Assembly (NCBI GenBank): GCA_003427395.1
Contig: BFEA01000077.1
Coordinates: forward strand, 3,108,154-3,172,153
Direction: 5' to 3'
DNA length: 64,000 nucleotides
Source: Chara braunii
Lineage: Eukaryota > Streptophyta > Charophyceae > Charales > Characeae
In this document: positions 40,020 through 50,118 of the stretch, piece by piece
Position numbering within the stretch: position 1 is the stretch's first letter
Layout: each line of letters begins with the position of its first letter
The notes under the pieces: model-generated
Seen by the model: only the letters and a program-made list of their open reading frames with translations
Database searches by the model: none
Told to the model about the DNA's origin: nothing
Made by a program: the position numbers and the translations under genes

Positions 40020-40838
40020 ATGCTAATTTTAAATATCGCAGATCAGAAATGGAAGAGTGCATCTTCACTCAAGGCAACGATGGATGAACTCTTGCAATGC
40101 GCAGAACATGGGCTAGCTCCTACCCAAATCCTCAACAACTTCGCAAGGGCACTTCCTGACCCTCTCCGTACTCAGCTTTATCCCCGCACGAAGGAAGAGG
40201 GGATGACGTACGAGAAGTTCACCAAGATCGCTATAGATCATGCTAGTTTCTTGGATGAAACTAACTACTGCCATTACTGCAAAGATCTGCAAGCGGGAAA
40301 GAAGTGGCAGAACCGCACAATCTCAGGGAACATACTTGGGAAAGACAACCTCCTTCTGACCGTTGAAGTAGGAGGTGTCGAAACTCTTTCCTATGACCAA
40401 ATAGATTATGGTCTGGAGGGAGGACCCGACGATACGGTAGTTCAGGAGGGGGACTACGCGGTCGTTGCAGCCCGCGGGGGAGGGCAAAAAAGAAGAGGCT
40501 GTGGAGGTCGCGGACGCGGTGGAAGAGGACCCGGTACCCAGAGGGGTGGTGGCGAAGGTAACTACTACGTGGGTGGAAGGGGCAATGGTCCCTCGCAAGG
40601 TGGCCGCGGTTCTAATTCTACTTGGGGAAGAGGAAGAGGCGCTTGGTATGGTAACTGGGATAGGCCATATCCACCCCATCCAGGTTTGCCCGAAGGGGAG
40701 CCTTGGAAGAAATTGGGGACAATAGAAAAAGTCTGGCAAGAAAGAAAAGTCATCGGAGAGTGCCTTAAGTGTGGTGACCCCGACCACATAGTTCCCTATT
40801 GCCCGGATTATAAGGTAGTAAAAGGGAACAACCAGTAG
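40020..40838 (+). pseudogene. Gag capsid/nucleocapsid region with intact CCHC knuckle (element 2)
   Basis: The 272-codon stretch carries SASSLKATMDELLQCAEHG and NFARALPDPLRTQLYPRTKE (capsid), then a Gly/Arg-rich GGRGRGGRG region. It ends with one zinc knuckle at 40,761-40,802: CLKCGDPDHIVPYC, a complete CX2CX4HX4C. It follows directly on the previous piece across one in-frame stop. It binds and packages element RNA. Confidence 0.85.
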
Positions 40839-41128
40839 AGGTCCAGTTGCCTCTACGGGAACTTCGGATGTAGAAAGAAAGACATCCTCCCATCCGAAGG
40901 TTCCGCTGGCAGAAACTGAAGAGGAAGTCAGTCCCCACCTAGTACACTGTCCAGAGGTAGTAAGTGTGTGCACCTCTCTAGGTGGATCCCTCGCTGGCAT
41001 GGGTGATGAGTTGGCCGCTCGTCGCCAAGCCTGGACTGAGATGAAGAAACGTAAAGGACAGTTAATAATTGCAGATGTCGAAGTGAATAAAGTAAGAGTT
41101 GAAGCTATATAAACAAATCTTGAAGTGA

Positions 41129-41440
41129 ATGATAGATAGTGGATCAACTCGCAGCTATATAAGCAAGAAAGGGTTGAAGAAGCAGCGTCTCGGGCTAAAG
41201 GTTAAACAGTTAGATGAGCCTGTAATGAGTAAACTAGTTAGTAGTACTATAATTGTAATGGATAGATATGTTGAAGGGGTCAAGATATACTTTCGGCTCG
41301 AAGCAGAGGGGAAGGTGGAACGCGTTCTCCACTCTCTGACTCTCTTGGTGAAAGATAATCTCCCTTTTGATATTTTTCTAGGCATGGATTGGGGTGAAGC
41401 TGCAGATGCGGACATAAAGTTAAGGGACCACGAGTGTTGA
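41129..41440 (+). pseudogene. Aspartic protease (element 2), catalytic Asp kept
   Basis: MIDSGSTRSYISKKGLKKQR holds the active-site DSGST; DIFLGMDWGEA is the second conserved segment. The domain itself is open over 103 codons. The upstream linker (40,839-41,128) has stops. It would process Gag-Pol. Confidence 0.85.
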
Positions 41441-41660
41441 CTTCCAAGTCTGCAAGGTGGAAAAAAGAAAATCCGCTTGTTTCATAAATCTGGGAAAGAA
41501 AGCAGCTTGGCTCATTGTTGTATGAGTGCCCCCTCGTTCGCCCACCATGTAAGGAAATATAATTTATATGATCAAATGTTTATTGCATATGTGCGCCCAG
41601 TTAAAGAAGGTGTAGTTAACGAAGAGGCTAAACCCCAGAAGTTGAAAGGATTCTGAAATA

Positions 41661-42174
41661 ATTCGCAGATATCGCAGAGGCCCCATGCGGTGTAGTTGAG
41701 AGACCTATTAAACATCGCATTGAGATCATCCCAGGAAGCCAGATTCTTAAAGGGCCTATCTACAGAATATCACCGAGAGAGTTGGATGAACCGCGAACCC
41801 AGCTTGATGAATTATTGGAGAAGGGGTGGATAAGACCTAGCTCCTCGCCCTATGATGCGTCGGTGTTATTTGTGCCAAAGAAAGATGGCGGGGTACGCAT
41901 GTTCATAGATTATAGAAGACTTAATGAAATCACAATAAAGAATGATGACCCGTTACCAAGGATTGATGATCTTTTGGATAGAGTTCAGGGTTGCAAGTAC
42001 TTCACCAAAATTGATCTGAAGTCTGACTACCATCAAATTGAGGTAGAGCGAGAAGATGATGGAAATGGATACAGGTCTATTGAGTTTATGTCCCGACGAC
42101 TGCCTAATGAGAAGGTCACCGCTTCTACGTATGAAAGAGAGTTGTTTGCTCTTCGAGAAGCTCTAGATCGCTGA
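41661..42174 (+). pseudogene. RT N-terminus fused in frame to RNase H by internal deletion (element 2)
   Basis: GWIRPSSSPYDASVLFVPKK, DYRRLNEITIKNDDPLPRID and YFTKIDLKSDYHQIEVERED are the RT fingers and first palm motif (with catalytic Asp in KIDLKS). Immediately after, DGNGYRSIEFMSRRLPNEKV and YERELFALREALDR are RNase H. Everything between (RT Y-x-D-D box, thumb, first RNase H Asp) is missing at about 42,052-42,060, without breaking frame. The junction reads GAAGATGATGG, where a short shared GATGAT-like sequence could have mediated the loss. Confidence 0.85.
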
Positions 42175-42486
42175 TGACACTATCTCTTAGGACGGCACTT
42201 CAGAGTGTACTCGGATCACGAGACACTTCGCTGGCTTAAAACGCAGGCCCGGATGACACCTAAGTTGACTAAATGGGCCGCCGAGATTGATCAGTATGAT
42301 TTCGAGCTAAAGCCAGTTAAGGGTAAGTATAACGTTGTTGCCAATGCGCTAAGTCGAAGATCTGATTTCTTCGGTGTCATTGTAACATATCTAGATGTAG
42401 ACACCGATCTGCAGGAGAAAATTTGTGCGTATTCCACAAATCCTGTTTATGGCGCGATGATTAAGAGTATACAAGAAGCGCCTTAA
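42175..42486 (+). pseudogene. RNase H C-terminus and linker (element 2)
   Basis: YSDHETLRWLKTQARMTPKL holds the catalytic Asp region of the RNase H C-terminus, and KYNVVANALSRRSDFFG is the conserved ending (usually ADALSRR). A stop near 42,172 separates it from the preceding piece. After 42,486 a stop leads into the integrase. Confidence 0.85.
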
Positions 42487-42584
42487 GAGTTTCCTAACTA
42501 TCGTATTACACAGGGACTGCTGTTTGAAAGAGCGGGTGTGCATCATAGGCTTTGTATTCCAAATGTGGAAGAGATAAAAAGTCT

Positions 42585-43250
42585 AATCTTGGGGGAATGT
42601 CACGACACCGAAGGTCATTTTGGATGGAAAAATACTTATGCAAATCTTTTGCGTTCCTACACTTGACCTCGCATGAAACCCGATTGCATTGCGTATGTGC
42701 AAGGTTGTCAAGTGTGCCAACGAAATAAGAGCATCACTCAACTTCCCCTTGGTCTACTGAAGCCTTTGCCAATCCCAACAGGTCCAGGAGACTCTGTATC
42801 CATTGACTTTATGGACACGAAGGTAAAAAGCAGGAATGGAAAGTCGCAAGTCATGGTCATCGTTTACAGGTTCAGTAAGCATGCTGTATTCATAGCATTA
42901 CCAGTGAAAGCAAGGACAAAATTAGTAATCCGGGAATTCTTTAACCATTGGGTGAAGGATTATGAACATCCCTTAACGATTGTGAGTGACAGAGGTTCAC
43001 GGTTCACGAGTGAAGAATGACAGCAACTAATGAACGTCTATGGCTCAAAATTGACTATGTCATCAGGTACAATCCTAAGACAAACGGCCAGACTGAGGAA
43101 ATGAACAAGATTTTGCAGCAAACGTTGTTTATGTACATACGTCCCGACCAGATTCACTGGGACAAACATTTGCCCAAAGTTGCTAGTGCCTATAACAACT
43201 CTGTTCACCTGTCTACATCCACGACTCCAATGGAGCTGCATTTGGGATGA
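42585..43250 (+). pseudogene. Integrase zinc domain and catalytic core (element 2)
   Basis: The zinc domain reads ECHDTEGHFGWKNTYANLL, a stop at 42,664-42,666 where Trp is expected, then GCQVCQRNK. The core has SVSIDFMDTK (first Asp), IVSDRGSRFTSE (second Asp) and NGQTEEMNKIL (Glu), the D,D,E triad. A frame change sits near 43,017. The integrase would insert cDNA ends into chromosomal DNA. Confidence 0.85.
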
Positions 43251-43385
43251 CAACCACGTAGACCTATTGATCGCCTGAATCCGGATGAAGTACATAAGCT
43301 TCCACTAGGAACAAGCGAGTTTGTGATATAGTATCAGAAAAATATTGAAAAGGTGAATGAAAATATAGTAAAGGCATAACACCAA

Positions 43386-43874
43386 ATGATAGAACAAACA
43401 AATAAGCACAAAAAACCTTCTCAATTTGTTGTAGGTGATCTGGTATGGGTTAAATCTAAAGAGTTTGTTCCTGAAGAGAACATCTCTCATAAGTTACTAC
43501 CCGCCTACAGAGGACCTTGGCAAGTTCTTGATGTGATTAAAGATATGGATGATCCTTCTTATGTGATTGAGATTCCTCTACATTTGCATACGTATCCAGT
43601 ATTCCACGCCTCAAAGCTCTTACCTTGCGTGACAAATGAGTTGTTTCCCAGTCGCAGATCGACGATGACTCCTAGTATGGATAAAAATATGATGTGGATA
43701 AGATTGTTGTTGAAAGCACTTTTCAAATTGGACGTAGAGGAAGGCCCCAGCGACAATATAAAATCAAATTCGCATATCAGGACCCAAGTGAAGATCGTTG
43801 GTTCACAAGAGAAAACTTACTTGTGTCTGCACCTCATATTGTATCTACTTGTGAAAGAGCTAAAAAATGAATAA
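43386..43874 (+). pseudogene. Integrase C-terminal GPY-like module (element 2)
   Basis: FVVGDLVWVKSKEF and KLLPAYRGPWQVLDVI match the GPY/F module; YPVFHASKLLPCV follows. No chromodomain is present, unlike the element at the right edge. Stops between 43,250 and 43,386 separate it from the core. Confidence 0.8.
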
Positions 43875-43930
43875 CTATTATAGATAGATGAAGGTGTTCT
43901 CAGAGGACTTCGAAACTAGGCCGACGAGAG

Positions 43931-45068
43931 TAAAAGGGCTTTCACCCGATTCAGACCCTGACTGACAAGTGCAACTTAGTGGGGTCACTCGCCCATAGCC
44001 CAACTCGTGAAAGCAGATCAAAGGGCATGTTCTCTGGGTCAAAAATCACATTCTAGCTAAGGTAAAAGTCAATGTCAAAGGTCACAGTTGTGCCCTGGAC
44101 GAACAGTTGCAATATTCAAATGTGGGAGTCACATTTGTTTATCCAAGGGGTGTGCAGGATCTGTCTGTTCATGCAGGAGATGTGTCTGTTCATAGAGCAT
44201 GTGTGTCCGTTCGAGCAGTAGGTGTGCCTGTTCAAAAGAAGTCAAAGAGATAAAAGTCCCAGTCAAGATTCAAGTCAAAAGGAGAGTCTAGATACAAACT
44301 GAAAGTCCGAAATTAAGGTTTGAAGGCCGCAGCAGCAGTGACCCCTGAGGATAAGGGTCTGGGATACACTCCACAAAGGCTGGGACTGGGAAAGGACCCA
44401 AGACAGACTGAATTCAGACCTCGCAAGGGGAGGCCAGCACTATAAAGAATGAGGCAGCCTCCCCACAAGGCAGATTGCCCATTGACATTGAGACGTGGAA
44501 GTGCTGAGGCACTTGTGCGCTATAGTGCAGGGAGGAGCGTTGGCTGAAAGAGAGTTGGGCCAGGAGGAAGGGAAGCTGGGCACTGGCTGCAGGAGAAGCC
44601 ATAGCTGCGCCAGTCTGTGTTAGTAATAGCAATAGGAGGATTAGTAGTGGGATATCAGTGAGTTGCATTCAGAGTAGATTCTCGTAGACAGGGAGTGTGC
44701 ACTGTGCATCCATGATGAGACAGGGGAACCAGGACAAAGATCTTGAGAGGGAAGGGAGAGAGAGAGAAGACAGGTTATGACGTTGGATATGGTGGATACT
44801 TATCTGTTGGCACTATACTTGTGATCTGGGGCAGACGCTGGCTGAGCCGTGCCCTGTGTGTATGATTGAAGGAGGGAGAGACTTGTATTCTGTGGGCGCT
44901 GAACTCTTGAGCTCGAGATACTCTTGTATACTGTGATTTTTGACAACGCTATCTGGTTCTCATCTCATCTCGACTTGGCTTTGTGTGAAGCTACTCAATC
45001 TGTGTGATGACACTTGTGCATGCGAAATGATACACTCCAGCAAGTTGTGAACAGTCAGGTTCCTTGCA
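43931..45068 (+). repeat. 3' LTR of element 2
   Basis: It aligns with the 5' LTR from TAAAAGGGC to CCTTGCA. The TATA box at 44,440-44,447 is kept. A short indel relative to the 5' copy occurs near 44,944 (the 5' copy has extra TATAAGCTG). No clear polypurine tract precedes it. Confidence 0.9.
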
Positions 45069-45269
45069 CGCTCATATTCCTTGCACATGCTAATCTTCTT
45101 TCTCTGTATCGTTCCATTTTTTAACGGACGTCCTGTTTACAATTTTGCATTATCTCAGATTTGCAGTTTGCAGGTTCAGAGCTCAGTGCTTGCTTGGCAT
45201 TCATGCAGGGTTTACCCGGTTTAGGGTTCAGGTTGTCGGAAAGCAGCCAGGTTTTTGTTTTTCCCAAGA

Positions 45270-45580
45270 GTGACAGAGGTAGTGGTGGTCTAACCAGAAG
45301 CGTACGCTGCCATTTTGCCTGTGGACTGCAGCATAACAGGGGGGGAAACATTTCCAATTCCTGTTTTTTTTTGTTTAAACCACCACTACCTTTCACGCTG
45401 TTGGGAAAAGTGGGAATATAACCTACAGGTCCTATACCGCATTCTTCGGGGGCTGGGCCCAACGACGGCTGCCGTTGATAAATTTTTTGTCAGCGCCCTT
45501 CATTTTGTTACCAGCCTCCCAAACTCGCTCCCGGGACCTCGCCCACGGCCGATGTATGGGAAAGGTAGTGGTGGTTTAAG
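45270..45580. repeat. Three copies of the GGTAGTGGTGGTTTAA motif, alternating orientation
   Basis: Plus at 45,275-45,292, minus at 45,374-45,393 (GTTTAAACCACCACTACC), plus at 45,555-45,578 (GTATGGGAAAGGTAGTGG). The first two face each other 100 bp apart like terminal inverted repeats of a tiny foldback element. They are related to the 28.4-28.9 kb cluster. Confidence 0.65.
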
Positions 45581-46026
45581 CACCCCCCCAAATTCAATAT
45601 GTTGTCATTAAGAATTACCCCATAAGCCATAGGCGAGGAGGCAGAAGAGGACAACCGACAAGGGGCTGTGACAGACTGTTTCGCCAGAGTTTCACCAAGT
45701 CTGCAGAGTCCCTAACCAATGGATGATTCCCTAACCAATGGATGATACTGTAAGTGATACTCCACCTTAACCCCGGTTGCGGTTAAGCATCAACGTTCAC
45801 CAACTACAGTCAATGCCACTATCTTTCAAGCTAGGCAATCAACTGCAGTTGGTCCGATATACCCTCAAGGGTACCCATGATGATGAAAGCCGAGTACCAC
45901 TCACCCATACGAGACAGAAAAATCCACAGACTGCAGGTTCACATCCAATCATGAGCCAACACAATGAAGTTGAATGAACACATGCTGCTTTTTTTTTTTT
46001 TTTTTTTTTTTTTGGCTTTGACTTAC
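45581..46026. other. Intron-like region with T run
   Basis: No gene. CCCTAACCAATGGATGAT is doubled (45,711 and 45,730). A T run at 45,989-46,013 is a minus-strand poly(A) starting 13 bp after the splice donor of the next feature. If that exon is real this is intron sequence. Confidence 0.45.
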
Positions 46027-46170
46027 CTCAAAAACTGAATCTTCGGAGAATGCATAGAAGGTCCCTGCACTCCAATCGGTGCATAGTCCAACCATTCCTC
46101 CCTCGCCCAAATCGTACTTGTTCGATAACACCTCTTCCTCCACCGTAGCTTCGCTCACTCTATTGACCAC
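46027..46170 (-). CDS. VPS18: Internal exon, candidate VPS18 (vacuolar sorting protein)
   Basis: On the minus strand a pyrimidine-rich tract ending GGAAAACAG precedes the exon and GTAAGT follows it. The 144 bp are exactly 48 codons in one open frame, so both introns are phase 0. The peptide starts VVNRVSEATVEEEVLSN and includes GLCTDWSAGTFYAFSEDSVF. The last part resembles the end of the N-terminal propeller of VPS18/Pep3, a core subunit of the HOPS/CORVET tethering complexes acting at endosomes and vacuoles. I did not find neighbouring exons; introns may be very long, and the LTR element at 36.6-45.1 kb could lie in one. The family call rests on recall of that motif style; the exon structure is firmer. 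Confidence 0.45.
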
Positions 46171-47124
46171 CTGTTTTCCAAACAACAGAAGGCAAGACTT
46201 GTTGGCCTCAGCTCTGTCTGTCTAACACTCAGAGTTACCAGAGACAGAAATTCAGAAGTCAATGTAGCAAGCGTAAGCATCAGATTTTATTTTTTTTTTC
46301 CACATAAGTTGGTGTATGCCTTTATAATGCTTTATTTGAGAGCATCTACAATCCACAGTGTGCGTGCCTCTCTCTGGCACAGACTGGGGCCCTGGATCCT
46401 TCACACGCATTGGCTATGATGAAAGTTCTTAAGCCTACTACTGTATAGAGTCAAGTCCAGGTCCTGCTCAATGCTTTTTTCAGTTAATTGTTACAATATC
46501 ATAACACCTTGCCTTTTTTTATCAGGTGGTCGGCCTGTCAGTAAGACCAACAGGCAGTCCTTTCCTGATCAGTCCCCTCAGGCCTGACATTGTATCTGTA
46601 GCTGTCAGATCTGCACAATTGAACTCTTGCAGATGAAATGCCCCATGCACCTGACGACAGCGTTCGAAGATGTGGTTGACGTGGCTTCCTTTCTTTATTG
46701 TCGATCCACATGCTGATGTACCCCNCAAACGCGAAGTCTCAAGAGTAGCCTACTCCGAAGAAGTGGGGGGCTCGGGGCAGGGATGAAGGCCAAAAAAAGA
46801 AAAAAGAAAAAGAAGAAAAAAAAAAGTAAAGAAACGAGGAACTTCGAATCCACCTATGTCGGGAAGGCTCCCACGTCACCAGTGCTTTGAGGAATGTATC
46901 TGGCCAGGAAGTGAGGAACATGAAACAGGTAGTTTTCCTTTTTTGTTTCTTGTTGTCAGGTCCTTGTAGCGCCCTGCCAGCCAGGCAGGGCGGATTCCAC
47001 GCGAGGCAGCTGACTGCCTCGCTTCATTCAGTTCCAGACAAGTACTGTAGCATCCTGTATCGGACCGCAATCACAGCATAAGGGATGTTTTTTTTTTTTT
47101 TTCCCCTTCTGCTGTTCGTGGATA
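46171..47124. other. No identified gene
   Basis: One minus-strand open stretch (46,728-46,522, GSHVNHIFERCRQVHGAF) looks mildly protein-like but lacks splice support on both sides. 46,725 is an ambiguous base. T runs at 46,286 and 47,089-47,102. If the VPS18 call is right this would be intron or the preceding exon region. Confidence 0.35.
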
Positions 47125-47285
47125 GACGGGGTCCCTGACTGAACTGCTACCGAAAGGCATCCCGAGTTTCAACTGCAATTGAAACTCGGACCCTGACTAA
47201 ACTGCTAAAACGCAGTTTCAAATGCAATTACAAACTGTTTACGTGACTGCGCTGAAGTTACCCCCCCCCCAAAAAAAAAGAGGAT
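47125..47285. mobile_element. MITE-like relative of the 17.6-kb family with internal hairpin
   Basis: Its right end, read in reverse, gives GGGGTAACTTCAGCGCAGTC and then a TTTGTAATTGCA stretch, matching the family end. Inside is CCGAGTTTCAA (47,162-47,172) pairing with TTGAAACTCGG (47,179-47,189). CCCTGACTGAACTGCTA and CCCTGACTAAACTGCTA form a direct repeat around that hairpin. Confidence 0.6.
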
Positions 47286-47330
47286 CTAAGAGGGAGCACA
47301 AAGAGTTGGGGAGGGAAGGGGGAACTGGCT

Positions 47331-47445
47331 GGCTACAGTCTTCCCCCGAATACAACGTACGGTCATTATAGCTGAATTTAGACTGACAGATACACCAAAT
47401 TCAGCTATAATGACCGTGCGTTGTATTCGGGAGAAGACTGTAGCC
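47331..47445. ncRNA. Long near-perfect hairpin (49-bp arms, 17-base loop)
   Basis: Left arm 47,331-47,379 (starts GGCTACAGTCTTCCCCCGAA) pairs with right arm 47,397-47,445 (ends CGGGAGAAGACTGTAGCC) with two mismatches. Such arms are typical of young MITEs or of hairpin precursors of small RNAs. No protein is encoded. Whether it is transcribed is unknown. The near-perfect pairing extends cleanly to both ends and stops, so the boundaries are sharp. Confidence 0.5.
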
Positions 47446-48432
47446 GAAGACCAAAACGAGAAAGGAGGGGAGGAGGGACCCATGATCACATCCGCGCACC
47501 CATGAACATCATGTGGGAACTTGGAATTAATTGTCCTGCTGAGGGGAGGTGATTCTTTCGTCATCCCTCTCCTCGGACCCATGCTGGTAGTGGAGTAGGT
47601 GGGGGCAGGGCAAGGAGGGAGGATGTGTTTGCCTGATGGTTGCCTGCTCCTATGATTTCCCCTGATGGTGGGAGCTTACATCGCGCTTCTACTCGCCTTG
47701 TCTGCTTTTCTAAACACATATACCCAGTCTCACTGCATCTTGTCCAGTACTCCTCCTTCAGAGTCCTTCTCACTGCTCATGGGCCTTGCCGCACAACTCA
47801 CCAAATGCACAAAAGACAAAACTATGGCTGCGTATCTGTGCATGTTCTAGCAAAAGGTTCATTCTCATTTGGCACATTTGGTGAGTGGTGCAGCGAGGTG
47901 GCATATACCATGGAATTGCTTGCCATTCGTAACTTTTGTTTTCCTCCGAAGTGCCGCAGCACCTGCAAGGTCTCCGCTTTTCCCGCCCAACACTTGGCCA
48001 CATGACATGCTCCTCCCAGTCCTTTTCCCTCAAAACAGCTCTCTCTCTCTCTCTCTCTCTGGGCTCTGCTCTTTGCACCCTTTCTCTTGGCCAGTTGACG
48101 CCGAGGGCCGATGTACGTATCGAAATAATTAAGACAAGTGGGGTCCGTTATGCACGAAAAGTGGTGCCAGATCAGACCCCTCCGTGCCGAAGCCATGGGT
48201 CCCCCCACTGGCAAAAAGTGAATCTTTGCGAAACAAGCGAATAACAGACATATTGAACACCGTTGGCGCTATGAATGGCTCGTAAATTGTCTCACAACAT
48301 GCGATGACTGTGTCCCCTCCCCCCCCCCACCCCCCCGGTCTCCTGATTCGAACGAGAAGAGGGATGACAACACTCTCCCCTCTTGAATCTTGATAGTTGT
48401 TCCGTCATGGCACCCCTTGCTGGCCTGGCATG
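47446..48432. other. No identified gene; small inverted repeat and CT microsatellite
   Basis: An inverted repeat of about 20 bp (ACTCACCAAATG at about 47,797 and CATTTGGTGAGT at about 47,875) and a CT repeat at 48,039-48,060. Open frames on both strands overlap and show no domain. Confidence 0.4.
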
Positions 48433-48477
48433 TTCTGGGACTTCCTTGTTGGCCAAGCTGACAAGGAAGTCCCAGAA
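48433..48477. repeat. Perfect hairpin, 17-bp arms, nested in a larger foldback
   Basis: TTCTGGGACTTCCTTGT (48,433-48,449) and ACAAGGAAGTCCCAGAA (48,461-48,477) pair perfectly around an 11-base loop. Outside, CATGGCACCCCTTG (48,407-48,420) pairs with CAAGGGGTGTCCCATG (about 48,496-48,511), making a foldback of about 105 bp. Confidence 0.8.
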
Positions 48478-48519
48478 GTGTCCCTTGGGTCCCCCAAGGG
48501 GTGTCCCATGCCATAAAGT

Positions 48520-49400
48520 TTGGGACCTCTCAACAATAACTCGAAAGCGTGCAAAGACCGCCTTTACATTCTTTGTTCTATTTTTTTTCTTCACAAAAAG
48601 ACTCAGCTCATCATAGTGCGTAAGAACGGGGAGGGAATCTCCCCAACAGAACAACCCGGGAAAGAGAGACTGGGGCCATTACCCAGTTTAGTTTAGATCC
48701 AGGCGTTGGGAGAATGGTAAAGGACAGGATTGGCCAAAACCGGACCGCTGTCCTGACCGCCTTTACATTCCTTGCACTTCGTCTTTTTCTCTCCGTTTCT
48801 TTTTTTGAGGAGAAAAAACATTCCTTGCACTGTGACACGTAGTGAGAGATCGATGCCCGCGCACGGAAACCATGACAGGTGATGGATCTGAGGTGGTTTG
48901 TTTTCTCCATAATCTAGTTGTTTAGATGGATCAGATGAGATGTTAGGGAAAAAAGAAGAAAAAAAAAAGATGTTAAAATCCGCGAGGATGGTACAAAGAG
49001 TGAAGATGAGTCTGATCCTCCTAGTTGGAAAACAGGTAGGAAAAAAAAGATGTTAGAATCCGCAACATATTGCGCAATCCATCATGTGGGGGCTACATAT
49101 TGTAGCATCTCCTCAACCATAGGGGTTTTTTCGGCGGAGGCACAACATATTCAACCTTACCAGCCAGGGGCAGGCCCTACAGGTGTTATGTTTGTGCCAA
49201 GCCAGCAGGAACGTGGCCGTCTTTGCAGCCAGGTTCATGCTGTGACCAAGGTTGTGCTTTCACAAGTTGAATGCACAATCTATGATACTTGGCCCGCAGT
49301 CCCGAGGTGCTGCCGTGTACGTTGTACCCAGTCAGCGTGAATGCAGCCCACAATCCTATATATATATTTATTTATATTTATACCTATCAGCTCTGTTTGA
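48520..49400. other. No identified gene
   Basis: GACCGCCTTTACATTC occurs at about 48,555 and 48,754 as a short direct repeat. AAAAAAAGATGTTA(A/G)AATCCGC repeats at about 48,963 and 49,044. Nothing coding is supported. Confidence 0.4.
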
Positions 49401-49401
49401 C

Positions 49402-49452
<51 letters not shown>

Positions 49453-49480
49453 TGTATATATATATATATATATATATATT
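49402..49480. repeat. AT microsatellite
   Basis: About 75 bp of TA units with two small interruptions (TATAATATTATG). Confidence 0.95.
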
Positions 49481-50118
49481 TTCGAATGCCCCCCCCCATG
49501 TTGACCAGGAGCATGGCCCCGCTAGCAAGGGGATAGGATAGGAAAGAGACCCAAATCCTGCGGTGCAGTACTCGTGATTTGACGGTCGTATTTTAGATGT
49601 ATTACCCGAAAAAGTAAGGAGATCTTGGTTCCCCTCGTCCTCTCCTTAAACCACCACTCCCCCCGTCGCAAAAAACCTCCGCCTACTGGTAGGCCGCAAT
49701 CGTCTTTTTTTTATTGCGCTACCGGGTCCCACTCCGATTTGTCGTCGGAGATGTGGGACCCGTGCGTGCGCAGGGGTTCGAAATCCCGTCGTCGCAGGAT
49801 GATGTCGGATGATGTCGGAAGTGTTCCTTCCGGACATAGAAGTGACCGCAAAGTCGCTTTTGCCATTTTCAAAAATAAAAAATAAAAAAAAAATCTTTTT
49901 CGTTCTTGTTTCGTTATTTTCTTATTTTCTTTTTTTTTCTTTTTTTTTTGCTTTTGTTTTCACATTCTTTCCAACGGGGAACGGACACCATCCTTTCAGG
50001 CCAATAGCCCCACAGCAGACAAGACTTCCCGCCAAAATCTTTACAATCCGTTGGGCGTATGGCCAATCCCAAAAGAGTGTGGGATCGGCCCATAGGCCCA
50101 CTGGATAGAAGTTTTCAG
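49481..50118. other. No identified gene; one dispersed motif copy
   Basis: CCTTAAACCACCACTCCCC at 49,644-49,662 is a minus-oriented copy of the TGGTGGTTTAA motif. GCAGGGGTTCGAAATCCCG at 49,780 resembles a pol III B box without a visible A box. T-rich runs occupy 49,886-49,960. Confidence 0.4.

Larger units (their letters stand above)
36609..45068 (+). mobile_element. Ty3/gypsy LTR retrotransposon 2, both LTRs present, RT core deleted
   Basis: The 8.46-kb element has LTRs (36,609-37,747 and 43,931-45,068), a primer-binding site, gag with coiled coil and zinc knuckle, protease, a shortened RT/RNase H, and an integrase with GPY-type C-terminus. PR-RT-RH-INT order and protein similarity place it with the minus-strand element at 2.2-6.7 kb. 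The LTRs differ by roughly 5% by eye, so the insertion is not recent. Stops interrupt gag and pol. No matching 5-bp target-site duplication was found at the ends. It would need another copy's proteins to move. Confidence 0.9.

Noticed and set aside
40323-41147. 274-codon minus-strand open frame
   Set aside because: It is antisense to the gag zinc knuckle and protease region of element 2, whose plus-strand motifs are clear.
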